From contig OU612074.1 in NCBI GenBank assembly GCA_914767715.1, forward strand, positions 10,824,062 through 10,884,061: DNA of 60,000 bases, in the 5' to 3' direction. The stretch comes from Membranipora membranacea. Lineage: Eukaryota; Bryozoa; Gymnolaemata; Cheilostomatida; Membraniporidae. Shown here one piece after another: positions 34,342 to 48,264 of this stretch. Positions within the stretch are counted from its first letter, which is position 1, and each line of letters starts with the position of its first letter. Under the pieces are notes generated by a model, which worked only from the letters and a program-made list of their open reading frames with translations, did no database searches and was not told the DNA's origin. The position numbers and the translations under genes were made by a program.

Positions 34342-36060
34342 ATACATGCTCAAGACCAACCAGAGAACCGCCAATAATCGAACCTTTGTCCCACAAATTG
34401 TTAGACAGTATATTTCATTGATTTATGTGTGAGTTTGAAAGTTAAGGAAGACTAATATAAGTTTCATAATACAGCCTGTTTTGCAATAATATCACATCAT
34501 TTTTCAGTGACTCATTCAATATTTTTCTTGTTTTCTTGAAATATCACAGAGATACAACAAGATAGACCTGCAAATAACTTGAGTAATTATTGTCTTAAAT
34601 TTATTGGCACACCTTATCTGAAGTTTTCAAATAAATAAGAAACTGAAAATTAACCTGATACCCCTGTTTGTATTCACAGTGATCTTGTGGACGCCGGCCC
34701 AATATCCACCCTGAATAAAAATGACCCAGCAACGGATAAATAAATTCGAAATCTCTTCCAGTGAAGCACAAGGCTTTTCAGATTTTAAATACTGCAACAT
34801 GGTGAAGACTATATATGTCTAACCATCTTCATGGGAAACACCTTTGAAAACTACTTATAAATATACAAATTAGTTATCTGAGCTCATACAATACGAGTTT
34901 GACTTGCACATCCTTCATCTTGAAAGACATGATTATGCTTCTCACTTTGGGCTTATTCGGAGCAAAGTGACATCTATTTATTTCTTTAAGTAATTATTTC
35001 TTTAAACGTCTAATTGGGTGCGGAATATTAATGTGAAATGGTGCGGCAATCAAAGACCAATTTAGCAGTATGTTTTAATAATTGATAACCAATCATTGAT
35101 CAATCATTGAAACCATTCACCATTGCCAAGTCACAATTTATATGGTCTTAAATCAATGTCTTAAATAAAGAAAGCAGTTTCAGTGTACATCGTACCCATA
35201 GATCCTGAATACATGCCCCTCTTACCAGTATAGCCAAACAATTTGAAACCTCTGCAAGCAGTGTCCCTGGCATTATGCAAATTCAAACTGGCAGCATTTA
35301 TGCTTCCGTTTTGAGTCAGATTGATACAATTAATTGCTAATATTCCTGTGAAAATGTGTCGCCAATACTTTAAATTTTTGTTCAATGTCTTGTAAAAAAG
35401 CCTGACTAATGACAATTCAAGTAGACTGATTTATTATTTCAGGAAGTGTTACTTCTACAAACTGGCTAATTCACTGTATATCAAGCTTGATGAAGACATC
35501 TTAAACCTGATATAAAAATCAGTTGAATTAGAATCTGCAAATATCCATCTACTGTGGTTTTAAAAGAGTTCCTTTGATAATTCTGAAATAAACCAACCTA
35601 TTTCTAGGAACAATTTCTGTTGAAAGTATGACGTCTCTCAGATGATTAATGCTTTAGTTTTCTAAAAATTTTCTGGCTTTCACACTGCGCACCAACTAGC
35701 ACTGTGATGTTGCATATTTATCACATTTCATTGTCAATATTTATCCTGGGAGGAAGTGAAGGGCCAACTTGTTATGAGGGAACACCCATCAGCGCTCAAT
35801 AAATACAGATACTTGATAGCTTGAGAAATGAGTATTTGATTGATTGTGATATACCATTTACGCCAACAGCAATGTTTATCTCTGAACTATTACTTCTGCT
35901 TTCTAGTCTATGAGAGAGTAAGTGAGACATTTTTTTATGGAGAGACACCACTACGAAGCTGGAAATTATTTGACATCCGACATAATCCATTCACTGCTAT
36001 GCCACACTATATTATGGGAAACGCCCAAGAGTGCTTTCTTAAGTTAAGGTAATGTCAAAG
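34120..36060. repeat. downstream block shared with copy 5 (58182-60000)
   Basis: Intron 2, exon 3, 3' flank and about 1.7 kb beyond are nearly the same as 58182-60000, apart from small indels. It includes a TATAAATA module at 34856-34863 (58872-58879 in the pair). No additional gene was recognised. Confidence 0.85.
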
Positions 36061-36636
36061 ACCGATCCGATCAACATATCATATACCGTTGGAAAGCTGT
36101 CGAGCTACTGAAAATGAATACCTGAACAAAAACTTCGGTCGATGACGTTGTGTCATTTTAGGAAGGAAATGAGGCAGAAAACGCTATTTTTGTCAATGCA
36201 GATGGAGGAGTCAAATCGATTGCAAGACATTTTAAAACAGGTGGAATGTATTCTTAGAGATTGCGTTCATTGTAAAATTTAATTTCCTTTGATATATGAC
36301 TAGTCTAAATTGACTTTTTACGTCACGCCATACAATGCAATTTTTTGTGAGGCCGTGAAAATATGTGAAATTTCAATCATTAATGCAGAACAGATAGTAG
36401 GCTCGTAACAAATTGTATTGTGATTTTCTCATAGAGTACTGTTCAAATGTTATACACATGGGCTTTCAACAAATTAGCTTGCATATTGCAATGACAGTAG
36501 ACTCTCAAGTACATCTAATATTTTCACATAACGTCAAACATGCTGTCCAAATGACCATTATTGTGAGCAAAAATAACTTTTTTGAAAGTTCCTACATACG
36601 AAGCCGGTTTCGTTAACTATGGTGCACACAGGAATT

Positions 36637-36790
36637 GTCAACAGAAATTTTTATTGCATCTTCATTTTTTTTAATTTAACGCAAAAAAATGACAAAAACA
36701 GCTATTTTTTGGGACTTTTGAGGGGTTTATGGGCATTATTTTGTGTTAAATTCAAGAAAAATGAAGATGCAGTGAAAAATTCTGTTGGCA
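36637..36790. repeat. inverted repeat with about 51-bp arms
   Basis: Left arm 36637-36687 ('gcatcttcattttt', 'ttaatttaacgc') pairs with 36739-36790 ('gtgttaaattcaag', 'aaaaatgaagatgc'). The arms are separated by about 50 bp. A non-autonomous foldback element is likely; the ends are not resolved. Confidence 0.75.
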
Positions 36791-38880
36791 CTTATATAGG
36801 TGACATACCCAGTCAACCATAATATTGAAAATACCCAATTCTGCTGATGTATTTTTCCAAACATCCTAAAATAACTGGCAGGCAATGTCGAAATTTTTTT
36901 CCAGTAGATACCATTTATTGCCCGATTCAATGCATGATTGCTCCCCTGTGAGGAAATTACCCCTAATAGCAGCAACTAATGCTCACTGACTCCAGACAGG
37001 GACCATTTAAACTTCACTGTGATTACAAATTTATTCAACAAACTGTATTTCTATCAATAACATAGCACTGTTACCTGAAATACTCTGGCTCCCATTGAGA
37101 ACATTTCAAATGTTGGCTCCCAATATCTTCTTAGTATGACATCCATGCTTTTTTTTCACTTCATGATTAGGACAGTAAAAAATAAGAAAATTCGAAGCTT
37201 TTTATTCGCTAACCAACAGCTGTTACATGCATTTTGAAATCTGATTCCCAAAAGATTGTAGCCATATCATGTAAGTCTATGATAACCACAAGATACAAAT
37301 TGATTTCATGCTTTTTGTTGGGATAAACCTAATATAATTTGTTCTCCCCATCTTGATATTGTGAGTCCTTTAGATGATTTTATGTTTAAAAGAAATCAAG
37401 CCACAGTTAATCATAACCCAAAAGTACAATGTCAAAATTTGAATCTATAACTGATATGATTCTTGGCTATTGCTTTTTAACATATCGATAAGTAGTCTCA
37501 ATGACTATCTGCACCTATACAGATATTTAAATTACTTTAGAGGTCCCTATACACAGACATGTTGCCAAATTATTGCTGGCGTAACCTCAATTATGAAAAT
37601 CAGTTTGCTAAATTGTAGTGAGCTGACTATCTGTATGAACTTGTAGTTGATGATTGTGCTCCTAGGAATGGTGATGATATTTTATTACTGTGCATTCTAG
37701 ATATCCTAAGCGTAACTTGTCTCTTATTGCTGAGGAGAATCCGACACAATGAAGCTGATAATATGCAATAATTGACATATGACATCTTCCATTGATTGAT
37801 TTGCCAAACCACTATGATGGGAGACGCCCAAGAGCATTATTTATAAATATGCGGTTCAATATTAAGGATAAAATAATACTTTGTGTGACTTTCAAATTTC
37901 GCATCCTGAAACTTATGGAGACTTGATTCATCAGTTGGCTATCAGTGTTCTTTAATATGTTTTTGACGCCATACTGAAAGCTAAATATTAATGTGACATT
38001 TTTGGGCCTTCAATGACTGAAATAGATGTATATCTGCGTAATTGATAATATATAATGGATCTATTCATGTCACCCAGTACTAGTTACAAAAAAAGAGAAT
38101 AACTCAGATTGTATTGAATGCTTATAGAGTGTAGATATGTGTTGCCTTCCATACAGTTTTAACCAGAACATATTCAAAATTGACAATTCTAAACATAATC
38201 ACTGGCGCTTCACAATATTTAGGAATTATGGTTTTTGGCTCTGATCAGACAATCACAATGATTGAAGGTATGCCTCCTTGTGAGAACGGTATCACTACAT
38301 TACAAACAACTGTGGATTATTGTGAGATAGTTACTGTATTGCAGCGATAATGTATTCTAAGGTTTCAACAGTGTCAAGATAACAAACAGGCGTAACTTGA
38401 TGGGTCATTCCAGATTTCTAAGATGGTGAAATGACTTGCATATTTCGTAAATATTGTTTTTCAATTGAAAGCTGACACAGTGACGCTGATAATATGCATT
38501 GATTGACCTATGATATCATTCATTGATTGATATGCCGAACCACTAATACAGAAAACGCCCAAGAGCACTTCTAAAATACACAGTTCGGTATCTAGGTTCA
38601 TACAATATGTCAATCTGATTTGCAGATTCTCCACACTGAACAGCATGGCTAATCGATTCATCAAATGTGCTAAGATATACTTTTAAAGCTATTCAGGCTT
38701 GTGCACTGCTCAACATAATGTCATGAAGCTGCATAAACTTAAATGCCACTGATAATCCTTTCTTTTGAGGATGCAAGTATGCAAATAATAAGTTTAACAT
38801 CCACCAATACTCTATAAATGACCTCACCTGTCAGTATGATTTTATTTGATTTATTATAATTTTTATGTAATCAAACACTT
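36791..38880. other. non-coding array spacer with module P copies
   Basis: No gene was recognised. It contains module P TATAAATA at 37842-37849 and a degenerate copy near 38571. Confidence 0.45.
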
Positions 38881-40029
38881 ACGTCAGTTCCCAGCTATTT
38901 TGATCATGATCTGTTGCTAACAAGGATGTCATTATGTCAATGTCAATTGACCTGTATGAATTAAAATCAGGATTGACTGTTAATTCTTTAATTTTTTAGG
39001 ACCACTTGCAAACTTATAAATGAAAACCAAAAAACAAACTGTAGAAATTGCCTGTTTTCCCGACATAAAAGGACAACATATACGCACAGGGATAAAGGGT
39101 AAGAGTTTTTTTGTCGGAAACGAAGAGTCTGCGGGCTTATTAGTGTCTCTACTGATGAAACTCACCACAACGGTCAGCAGGATTTATTGTGAAATGTACT
39201 TAGATGGTAATTTGTCTGCCGTTCGCGCGGACTGACACTACAGAAAAACAGATTTGTCATATCTAGAGCTATCCATAATGAGAAGGCCTGGATAATAGCA
39301 TAATGAATTTGTTCATTCAAAAGCTTGTTGGCAATATGGTCAAATCTCAAGGTAACTAGGTTTACAACGTAACCAAACCAAGGCAGTCCAATTGCACAAT
39401 AAACTAAAAGAGTGCCAATCAGAGTATCCCTAATCACTCTTATGATACTTGTTATCCAGAAATAAGTAAAATATCTCAACCTCATCTCATCACCACGGCA
39501 AAGGGTTGTCTTTTTACCCTGCAGCCACTATTTTCTATACAATCAGAAATATTATGCATTCGTTATGTCATTTGAAAATTGAAGTTCCTTGATTGAAAAG
39601 AGATTTTTTAACTTATGTATTATCAGCCCAGACAGCCATCAGCCAATTTGTGTGACCAGAGCATAACTTTACACCTTGTAGTTCATGCCTATTCTTGCTG
39701 CATCTATGTGTCCCTCATTTGAGTTTTATAATCTCCTATCTGCAAGTATTTGTGTTTGGCCTGAAATGTAAAAAGTTATTTAGTTTACAAATAGACAATC
39801 AACAATAACAACAATCAACCACTTTTGTTCAACAATTTCACATCCTGTAATACATCTACCCTTATTTGTTAGTTACAAGTCCTTCTCAGGATATGATAAC
39901 ATAGTACCAAAAAAAACTCTTTGGATCAAAGTAAGATATCACATGTATCTCAATTGACAATGAAATGTAAATTTCTCTCTGCAAATTCTGGTTTTGCGAC
40001 GCCAAAGCAATTTCAATTGAGTTATTTCT

Positions 40030-40157
40030 GTGGTTATTATGGTAATGGTCTCCCTTTCCAAGCTCATCTGTCATCATTATTATTTAGGGAATACGTCAAC
40101 AACAAAGCCTGAATCATTATGGTTGATGCAGTTGACTGATTTCATGGCCTATATAAA
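40030..40157 (+). promoter_or_regulatory. proximal promoter of array copy 3
   Basis: Same conserved block as the other copies, with TATATAAA at 40150-40157. An open frame running through it (39921-40112) is broken in the other units, so it is taken as regulatory. Confidence 0.78.
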
Positions 40158-40244
40158 GAGTGAGAGACATGAGAACAAATCATATCAGCTTGAACAGCAA
40201 ACAGTATAACATCGGAGCAAAAATTGATCTGACAAACTTTAAAT

Positions 40245-41194
40245 ATGCAGAAACTCACAGCTTTTCTTCTTCTGGCTACAGTTGTAGTAGGTATGAGACT
40301 AAATATAGTATTAATAAACTTGTGGTTTTATGTCACTTGATTGGACAATGAGTAATGTTGTTAGTGATTTGATTAAACTGTTAACAAAATTCATCTGTTT
40401 AACTTATCTTTTTTTTCCAATATATCCAATAAAATATGTTCTAATTTCCACTGTATTTGAATAGGTGTATGCTTAGCTGTGAAAAAGACTCAGGAGCCAA
40501 ACAATGGTAAAGATAAGGCCCGAAATGTGGGTGATAAGGCACATGCAATGAGTAAGCAAATGAACAGGCCAGACGGACAGAAGGATGGAAATAAAGGCGG
40601 ACACATGGTAAGAGGAGATAAGAGTGAGGCTGGTAAACCAAACAGAAGAGGCTGTAAATGTGGACCAGGAAGAAGAGGTCGTGGACAAAGTAGAGGAGAG
40701 AACCACATGGATCGTGCTGCTGGAGCAAAGAAAGGTCAACAGGAAGGAGTGGAGAAAAGATCAATAGGTGAAGGAGAGAGTCAAATGGGACAAGGACCAC
40801 AAGGAAAAGGAAACAGACAAAGAGGAGCCACAGACAGTGGAGCTAAAGGTGATCGCAAAAGTGACAAAAATGGACACAAGGAATGTAGATGTGGACCAAG
40901 AGGAGGAAGAGGAGGTAGAAGAGGAAAAGGAGGCAAGGGCAAGAATGACGGTCATCGTGGTGGAAACAAAGACAAGGTACTATAAATTGAGAAAATATAT
41001 CAATCTGCAGTCTCATTTATAGTGAACTGCACTCTCTTCCCGCTCAATTATCGCCGGTAATTAAATTTAAAATGTTATGACATCACAAAAAGCATTAAAT
41101 TAAAGCCTCTAATAACATTTTTCTATATTCTTTTATACTAATTTACCATCTACTCTCTTTCTTTTTGCAGAAGACCACAACAGAAGGGTACTAA
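40245..41194 (+). CDS. array copy 3 (type B): secreted C-x-C/RG-rich protein, 193 aa
   Basis: Exons are 40245-40290, 40465-40976 and 41171-41194. The signal peptide is MQKLTAFLLLATVVVGVCLA. The body matches copy 2 to the first motif (RRGCKCGPGRRGRG). It keeps a basic pair (EKRSIGEGES) and then differs: QGKGNRQRG, a second motif that is CRC (KECRCGPRGGRGGRRGKGG), and the tail KTTTEGY. It is five residues longer than type A. Both introns have good GT/AG borders. AATAAA at 41295-41300 is a normal poly(A) signal. Copy 4 is its closest relative. Function unknown; secretion is inferred from the signal peptide. Confidence 0.86.
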
Positions 41195-41294
41195 AACCAG
41201 CGAACCAACCATCATGAAACATTGTCCATTTAATTTTTAAACAACGAATTTCCTTGATTTATGTATGATTTAAAAAGACACATTGAATTTTTAC

Positions 41295-41300
41295 AATAAA
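41295..41300 (+). other. poly(A) signal AATAAA of copy 3
   Basis: Canonical hexamer about 100 bp after the stop codon. The aligned position in copy 4 reads AATGAA. Confidence 0.75.
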
Positions 41301-41929
41301 GCATGTTTTGCAACATTATCAGATGACTTATCAGTCACTCATTTAATGTTTCTCATTCAATAAAAATTTATAAACCTGAAAACAACTTGGGTGATTACCG
41401 TCTCAAATTTATCTGCACGCCGCACCTTAATGTTTCATATATAAGGGAATGAAAATTAACCTGAAACCTCTGCCTGTAATCACAGTGATCTTGCGGATGA
41501 CGGCATTCTTTCCAAACTGATCAAAATCAACCCAGCAACGGATAAATAACATTAAAATCTTCAACGTCAAGTGGAGCACACTCTAACACTACAGTTACAT
41601 ATTACCCTGTCTAAATCAAACATCCCAGAGCTCAGAGTGTATATCCTTGTTTTTAGGTTGAAAAACAGCCTGTGACCTAGTATAGACTGATTTTCGCTCA
41701 AAGTTGGAACGAGAACTAAAAAGGTATTGTTTATCTCCTTTGGTGTGGTGACCACATATTGAAAATATGACCATTACAGTACCATATATTTTAATTGAAA
41801 TAGGGAGTGCCTGGTAAATAAGTGCTATTGTATGACACAGGGGTTTTATGCATGTGCAAGTGCATGTGATATTAAATCACACAGAATTTATCTACTGAAT
41901 GCATATATGACAAGTAACCATATTTGGTA

Positions 41930-42460
41930 GGGTATCACCAGATACTTGGACTGATTACCCAATGAGACCAAATGACCCTATCACCACCTTACTTTTGCAC
42001 CTGAGAGCTTAGCGAAAACTTAATTGCTTAGTCCGCCTTCATGAGGTCTAGTTTTATACCTATTTTAACAAATTACATTTAGTTTAAACTCTTTTATATA
42101 ATAACAATCAGTGTAACACTTGTTAGAATTTGGTAAATTATGGTTATCTCATAATAAAGGAGCAAAATGTCAAACATTAGAAAGCTTGAGAAACCAGGTG
42201 TTTCCCCTGGACATCCAGGTCCCCCAAGACCAATCCAACCAACAAGGTTATGCAACATCATATATAGAGCCATGCCAAATTGTAATATATGATTGAATGA
42301 GTGAGTGAATACAAGGCAGTATTTATCTGTCCTCTGTTGCTTTGCTGGTGAAATGAGATATTGTATACCATTTCATAATTTGATGGCAAAGCAAGTAATC
42401 AAAATCTAGTATTGCAAAAAATTACTGCTCTACCTTATCTGACAGCTCGAGTGAAAATTA
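41930..42460. repeat. duplicated block, matches 49486-50010 and in part 44360-44700
   Basis: Shared 'gatacttggactgattaccc', 'ctttgctggtgaaatgagat' and 'aattactgctctacctta'. Non-coding. Confidence 0.8.
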
Positions 42461-42964
42461 CAGGGAGATGAACAGCTTTAGTGAGAGCGAGATTTAATAT
42501 TATAAAAACCTATTTAGGCAACAGAGAATTGTACCAACTGTCATGATTAACTGCACCTGTCCTGCACCAGTCCTATAATGACGATCTGTTTGAACTTGGA
42601 TATAGGATAAGGAGAAGTGCTCCTAGTTTGGTGAGGATACTTTATTTCTTAGCGTTTCTTTCTCCAAGTTCATATAAAAACAAAAACAATAGTGATAACA
42701 GAAAAATTCCAGTTATTTATGGGCAGCAGCCAGTTATATTAAAAAATCATAGGAGAGGATTTTTGATGCAGCCCATGTTTCAGCTACAGCATATGTTAGA
42801 TAATCCGATCCAACATTCGTATGCTGTATTGTATTGAAAAACAAAGCTGTTTTTGTAATGATAACTTGTTCAGTCGTGACAGAACCCGAAGATCGTGAAA
42901 TTGCTCTTGATATTTATTTATTACTTTTGTTCCAAAAGGGAAATCTCACCCAGTCAAGCTGACA

Positions 42965-43290
42965 ATATGCAGTAATTGCAAAATAATATCTTTCATCGAT
43001 TGATATGCCAGGCCTCTATTGTGAGAAACGCCTAAGAACACTTTATAAATACGCAGTTCAATATTTAGGTTTATACAAAACGGTGGTGTGACTTGCAAAA
43101 CTTTCGTCCGGAAACCAATGGAGACTTGATTCATCCAGTGTATCTAAGGGCCTGTTATCATACTGAGAGCAGAATATTGATAAGACACTTTAAGGAAAAT
43201 TGTAAGCCTAAATAGCTATTTATTTAGGCAATTTTTAAAATAATCATTTAAATCATCTGACGCTCTCAGGAATCAATCATTGTGATGTCT
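42965..43290. repeat. duplicated block, matches 45035-45345
   Basis: Both carry the module P promoter-like core ('cgattgatatgccaggcctc', CTTTATAAATA at 43042 and 45102) and a shared tail ('atcatttaaatcatctga'). No coding exon was recognised. Confidence 0.75.
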
Positions 43291-44118
43291 GAACTTTTCA
43301 CCTGATCAATAGCTACCATGCCAATCCCATACCAATGCGAGATAATTTTTTGGGTATCATTGGAATGCTCATAATACTGTGAGTAGCAATAAAGGGACCC
43401 AGTGTGCATCTTACCTGCCAAAATTGATTCAAGCTCTGACTTTCAAAAAAGTTTGGGGACCTGATGGGGTTTTCCCAGGGTTTATCTCCCCCGCTGTCAA
43501 CAGGCCGACTGTGCTATGGAGGGTGTGAATGATGATTTTAGAGTTTATATTAATGATACAAACAAGCATAACTTGTTGAATAATTTCAGATTTCCAGGAT
43601 TGTGACAGCTAGCATAATTTGTTGATAGTTTTTTATGATGGAAACATGTCACAGAGAAGCTTATAATAATATGCAATAATTGATCTATGATATAAATGAT
43701 TAATTTATATGCCAAACCGCTACTATAGGAAAAGCCCATGAGTATCTTTTATAACTCTTTGGTTTAATATCTAGGCTTACAAAATACAATAGTGTGACTT
43801 GCAAATTCTTCATCCTGAAACGAGCAAATACTTCCATCAATTCGTCTGATCGCAAAATATGCACAAAGTCATTTACTGTGGTTGTAAACTCTTCCTTGGA
43901 TAATGCTAGAATGGACTGATCTATCTCTAGGAGCAATTACTGTGACAAGTATGATGTCTTTTGGATGATTCAGGCAATCTATTTTAAGAATTTCAGGCTT
44001 TCGCACTGCTCACCAACTGGCACCATGAAGATGCATAGTTATTAAATTTCATTGAAAACTTTTATCCTTAAAGGATGTAAGGAGCCAACTCATAATAAGG
44101 GAACACCCATCTGTGCTC

Positions 44119-44126
44119 TATAAATA
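44119..44126 (+). promoter_or_regulatory. TATA box of module Q
   Basis: GGGAACACCCATCTGTGCTC, then TATAAATA, then 'gagaaatgagtatttgat'. The donor-like GTAAGT seen at 30 kb is not kept here. Confidence 0.45.
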
Positions 44127-46840
44127 CAAAAACTTGACAGTGTGAGAAATGAGTATTTGATTTGATGTGATATTCCATGTATGCCAGCAGATACGTAGAT
44201 CTCTAAATAATTACTTCTGCTTTCTAATCTATGGAGAGAGTGAGTGAGATGCCTGTTGTATCCTTTTCCCTCTGATCTTTAGACCATCTGATTCTCTCCT
44301 CTTCTTGATCCAGGTACCTTGTCCTCCTGGTCCGTACTCACAACTTCTACTGTTTACATATTAACAATCTAAGTAAGACTAAGATAGAATTTAGCAAATA
44401 ATAGTCATCCCATAGTCGAGCAACAAAAAGTCAAACATCTAAAAGCTTCAGCGGCTCGAGTCTGCCACGGTCCCCATCCAGCTGGCTGGCAAGGTGAGGT
44501 ACCATCAGATATAGAGCTAAGCCAAACTGTAATATATGATTGAATGAATGAGTGAATACGGGGCATTATTTATTTGTCCTCTGTTGCTTTGCTGGTAAAA
44601 TGGTATATCGTATAGCATTTCATAACTTTATGGCAAAGCAAGTGATCAAAATCTAACATTGGAAAAAAATTACAGCTCAAGCTTATCTGACAGGGGGAGA
44701 TCAGTTCTATATGAATGAAACTCATTTTAAAAACCTAGATTACTCATAGCCTATGTATCCTAGCAAAAAATGACAACGATGTGGTGTATAGCTTGAGGAT
44801 TGGAAATTTTAAAAAAGGTGGAAATCAGTCTTTAGGATAAATACAGAATGAATTATGACCCATCAAAGGTAGGTATGTATGCATGGATTATCTCCATTGT
44901 AGCTTATATAATCATCTAATTTGGCAGATATCCAGATTGAATGTTTCCCCCCAGTGGATAAAAACTGCAGAAACTATAGCTATCACTGAAGTGTCCCCTC
45001 TGTATATCCTTACTCTATGATAATAATACGGTCAAATGAAAAATAATATTGTTCATCGATTGATATGCCAGGCCTCTATTATGGGAATCGCCTAAGAACA
45101 CTTTATAAATATGCAATTCAATTTTTAGGTTTATACAAAAACTTGCAAAACCTACTTCCGAAACAAATGGAGACTTGATTCATCCAGTGTATCTTAGTGC
45201 CTGTTACTTTGTTTTGGACGTCATACTGAGAGCAAATATTGATGCGACACTTACAAGAAAATTCAAGACCTAAATAGCTGTTTATTGAGGCAATTTTTAA
45301 AACAATCATTTAAATCATCTGACCCTCTCAGGAATCAATTCATGGTAATGTCTGAACCAAAAGATATTTGCTGTACAATGTAATCCAAGAGATAGTATGA
45401 CACAGTGATGTTGTGCATGTCGATTACTTTTCACCTGTTCAATAACTGCCATGCCAATACCATGGCCAATTTTAAATACCTTGATGAAGATTTATGTATT
45501 GATACTGACGTGTTCCTAAGTTTTTCTCAGGGTATGGATGGACAACAAAAACAGCAACTCTATTCAACTTATTGCAATACCCATTTCTGGGATCAAAAGC
45601 TGACCCCATGCATGTTGTCAGCCGAATCTTGTTTATAATCAAGGGTAATAAAAAACAGCCCCTCTTTCTATTGTAGATTTTGGGGCTTAATCAAACCATA
45701 TCAAACAGGACAAACAATTCTAGGAGATGTTGGCGATGTTTTTTAAAATTAAACTCAACTGAATAATGTGAATAATGGGGCCTCTCGCAATATAAAGAAT
45801 AAGTTTGGTTACTGCAGCTAGGATTGAAACAAACAGCATCAAAATATAGGTACTGATTTCCGAGATATTTACATTATAAACCACTGCTGCTGCTGATCAC
45901 CCATATGAAATCAAACCGAGCAAAATTTGAGCTGAATTTGACTTTGTTAGCGGTCCCGACAAAGGTAACTAATCACAATGATTTGATATCATCGATTATC
46001 AATAAAATGTTGACATTGATAAACCTTTCACCTCAGACCCAAAAAATGAAGTTTTGTTTACAACTACATTGATTTTTCCTCGATTGGAGTTCAGCTTGCC
46101 CGCTTGCATAAAAGTTTCTCAAATCAAAATATTGAAATAAGAAACAGACGTGATTGTTCAATGTACTATAAGAGCTTTAATCAGCTCTTATTCTTGCTAC
46201 CAACTCGATGGTTATTTTCATAATATAATGGAATGCCAGCTGCTTGGCAAATCTAAAGCCAGAGTATATTTCATCTACCTCCAGTAACATTTTGGTTATA
46301 ATAGAACTCAGAGAGGCTGCAGATGAGGAGTGGTGCTCTCAGAATCGTCAAACATACTTAGTTTTTAGTGTTTCAGATTTTTAAGAATATCAATAAACGA
46401 AACAAATGTAACTTGATGGGTCATTTCAGATTTCTAAGATAGTGAATTGACTGGCATATTTTATAAATATATATTTCAATTGAAACCTGACACAGTGACG
46501 CCGATAATATGCAATTATTGACCTATGATACCATCCATCGATTTATATGCCTAACCACTAATGTAGAAAAACGCCCAAGAGCCCTTGATAAATATAGGTT
46601 CAGCATCATACAATATGTTGGTATGACTTGCAAATGATCCATCCTGAAACACTTTAATACATAATTAATCAGTTGTCTTAGCATCAATTTGTTAAAATGT
46701 TTTGGCTTGTGCAGCAGTGCTCAACATATGTCATGAAGCTGCATATACGTCAATTGCCACGGATAACCCTTTCTTTTATTGGATGCAAGTATGCAAATGA
46801 TAAGTTTAACGTCCACCAATACTCTATAAAAAAAGTCACA
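44127..46840. other. non-coding array spacer, no gene recognised
   Basis: Contains diverged pieces of other spacer blocks and module P (45104; weak copy near 46590). No coding remnant of the secreted family was seen. Confidence 0.4.
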
Positions 46841-48049
46841 TGTCTGTATGATAAATGGGGATTTGATTTATTATAATTTTTATGTAAGCCACTACTTACG
46901 TCAGTTCCCAGCTATTTTGTTCATGATCTGTTCCTAACAAGGATGTCATTATGTCAATGTCAATTGGCCTGTATGAATTAAAATCAGGATTGACTGTTTT
47001 TTTTTTCATTTTCGTGCACTTGCAAACTCGTAAATTAAGACCAAACAAGAAACAAGAGAAATGCTAACAATTTGGCCTGTTTTCCCGACATTGAAGGACA
47101 ACATGTACGGACAGAGATATAGGGTAAGAATTTTTTGTCGAAAACGAAGAGTCTGCGGGTTAATTTTTGTCTCGACTGATTAAACTCATCACAATGGTCA
47201 GCAGGATATATTTTGAATTGTACTTAAAAGGTAATTCGTCTGCCGTTCGCGCGGACTGACACCACAGAAAAACAGATTTGTCATATCTGGAGCTATCCAT
47301 AACCAGAAGGCCTGGATAATAGCATAAATAATTTATTCGTTAAAAAACTTGTTGGCAATAGGTCAAATCTCAAGGTAACTAGGTTAACAACTTAACCAAA
47401 CCAAAGCAGTCCGATTGCACAATAAACTAAAAGAGTGTCAATCGGAGTATCCCTAATCACTCTTTTGATACTTGTTATCCAGAGATGAGTAAAATATCTC
47501 AACCTCATCACCTCTTATCACCACGGCAAAGGGTTGTCTGTTTACCCTGCCGCCACTATTTGCTATATACAATCTGAAATATGTATTTGTTATGTCATTT
47601 GAAAATTGAAGTTCCTTGATTGAAAAGATTTTTTTTCAACTTATGCATTATCAGCCCAGACAGCCATCAGCCAATTTGTGTGACCAGGGCATAAATTTAC
47701 ATCTTGTAGTTCATGCCTATTCTTGCCGCATCTATGTGCCACTCATTTGAGTTTTATAATTTCCTATCTGCAAGTATTTGTGTTGGGCCTGAAATCTAAA
47801 AAGTTATTTAGTTTCAAAATACGCAAACAACAATCGCAACAATCAACCACTTGTGTTCAATAATTTCACATCCTGTAATACATCTGCCCATGTTTGTGAG
47901 TTTCAAGTCCTTCTCAGGATATGAGAACATAGTACAAAATTAACTCCACTTTGGATCTAAGTAACACATCACATGTTTCTCAATTGACAATGAAATGTAA
48001 ATTTATCTATGCAAATTTTAGTTTTGCAAACGCCAACTGAGTTATTTCT

Positions 48050-48177
48050 GTAGTTAATATGGTAATGGTCTCCCTTTCCAAGCTCATCTGTCATCATTAT
48101 TATTTAGGGAATATGTCAATAACAAAGCCTGAATAATTATGGTTGATGCAGTTGACTGATTTCTTCGCCTATATAAA
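48050..48177 (+). promoter_or_regulatory. proximal promoter of array copy 4
   Basis: Same conserved block, with TATATAAA at 48170-48177, so transcription may persist although the gene is broken. Confidence 0.75.
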
Positions 48178-48264
48178 CAGTGAGCTACATGAGAACAAAT
48201 CATATCAGCTTGAACAGCAAACAGTATAACATCGGAACAAAAATTGATCTGACAAACTTTAAAT

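Noticed and set aside
39921-40112. Plus-strand frame just upstream of array copy 3, with a partial counterpart at 28056-28307
   Set aside because: Broken by stops in the other units although the DNA is conserved; better explained as promoter.
40441-40800. Minus-strand leucine/serine/histidine-rich frames opposite the array exons (also at 28.8, 33.7 and 57.8 kb)
   Set aside because: Complement of purine-rich Lys/Arg/Gly codons; not independent genes.
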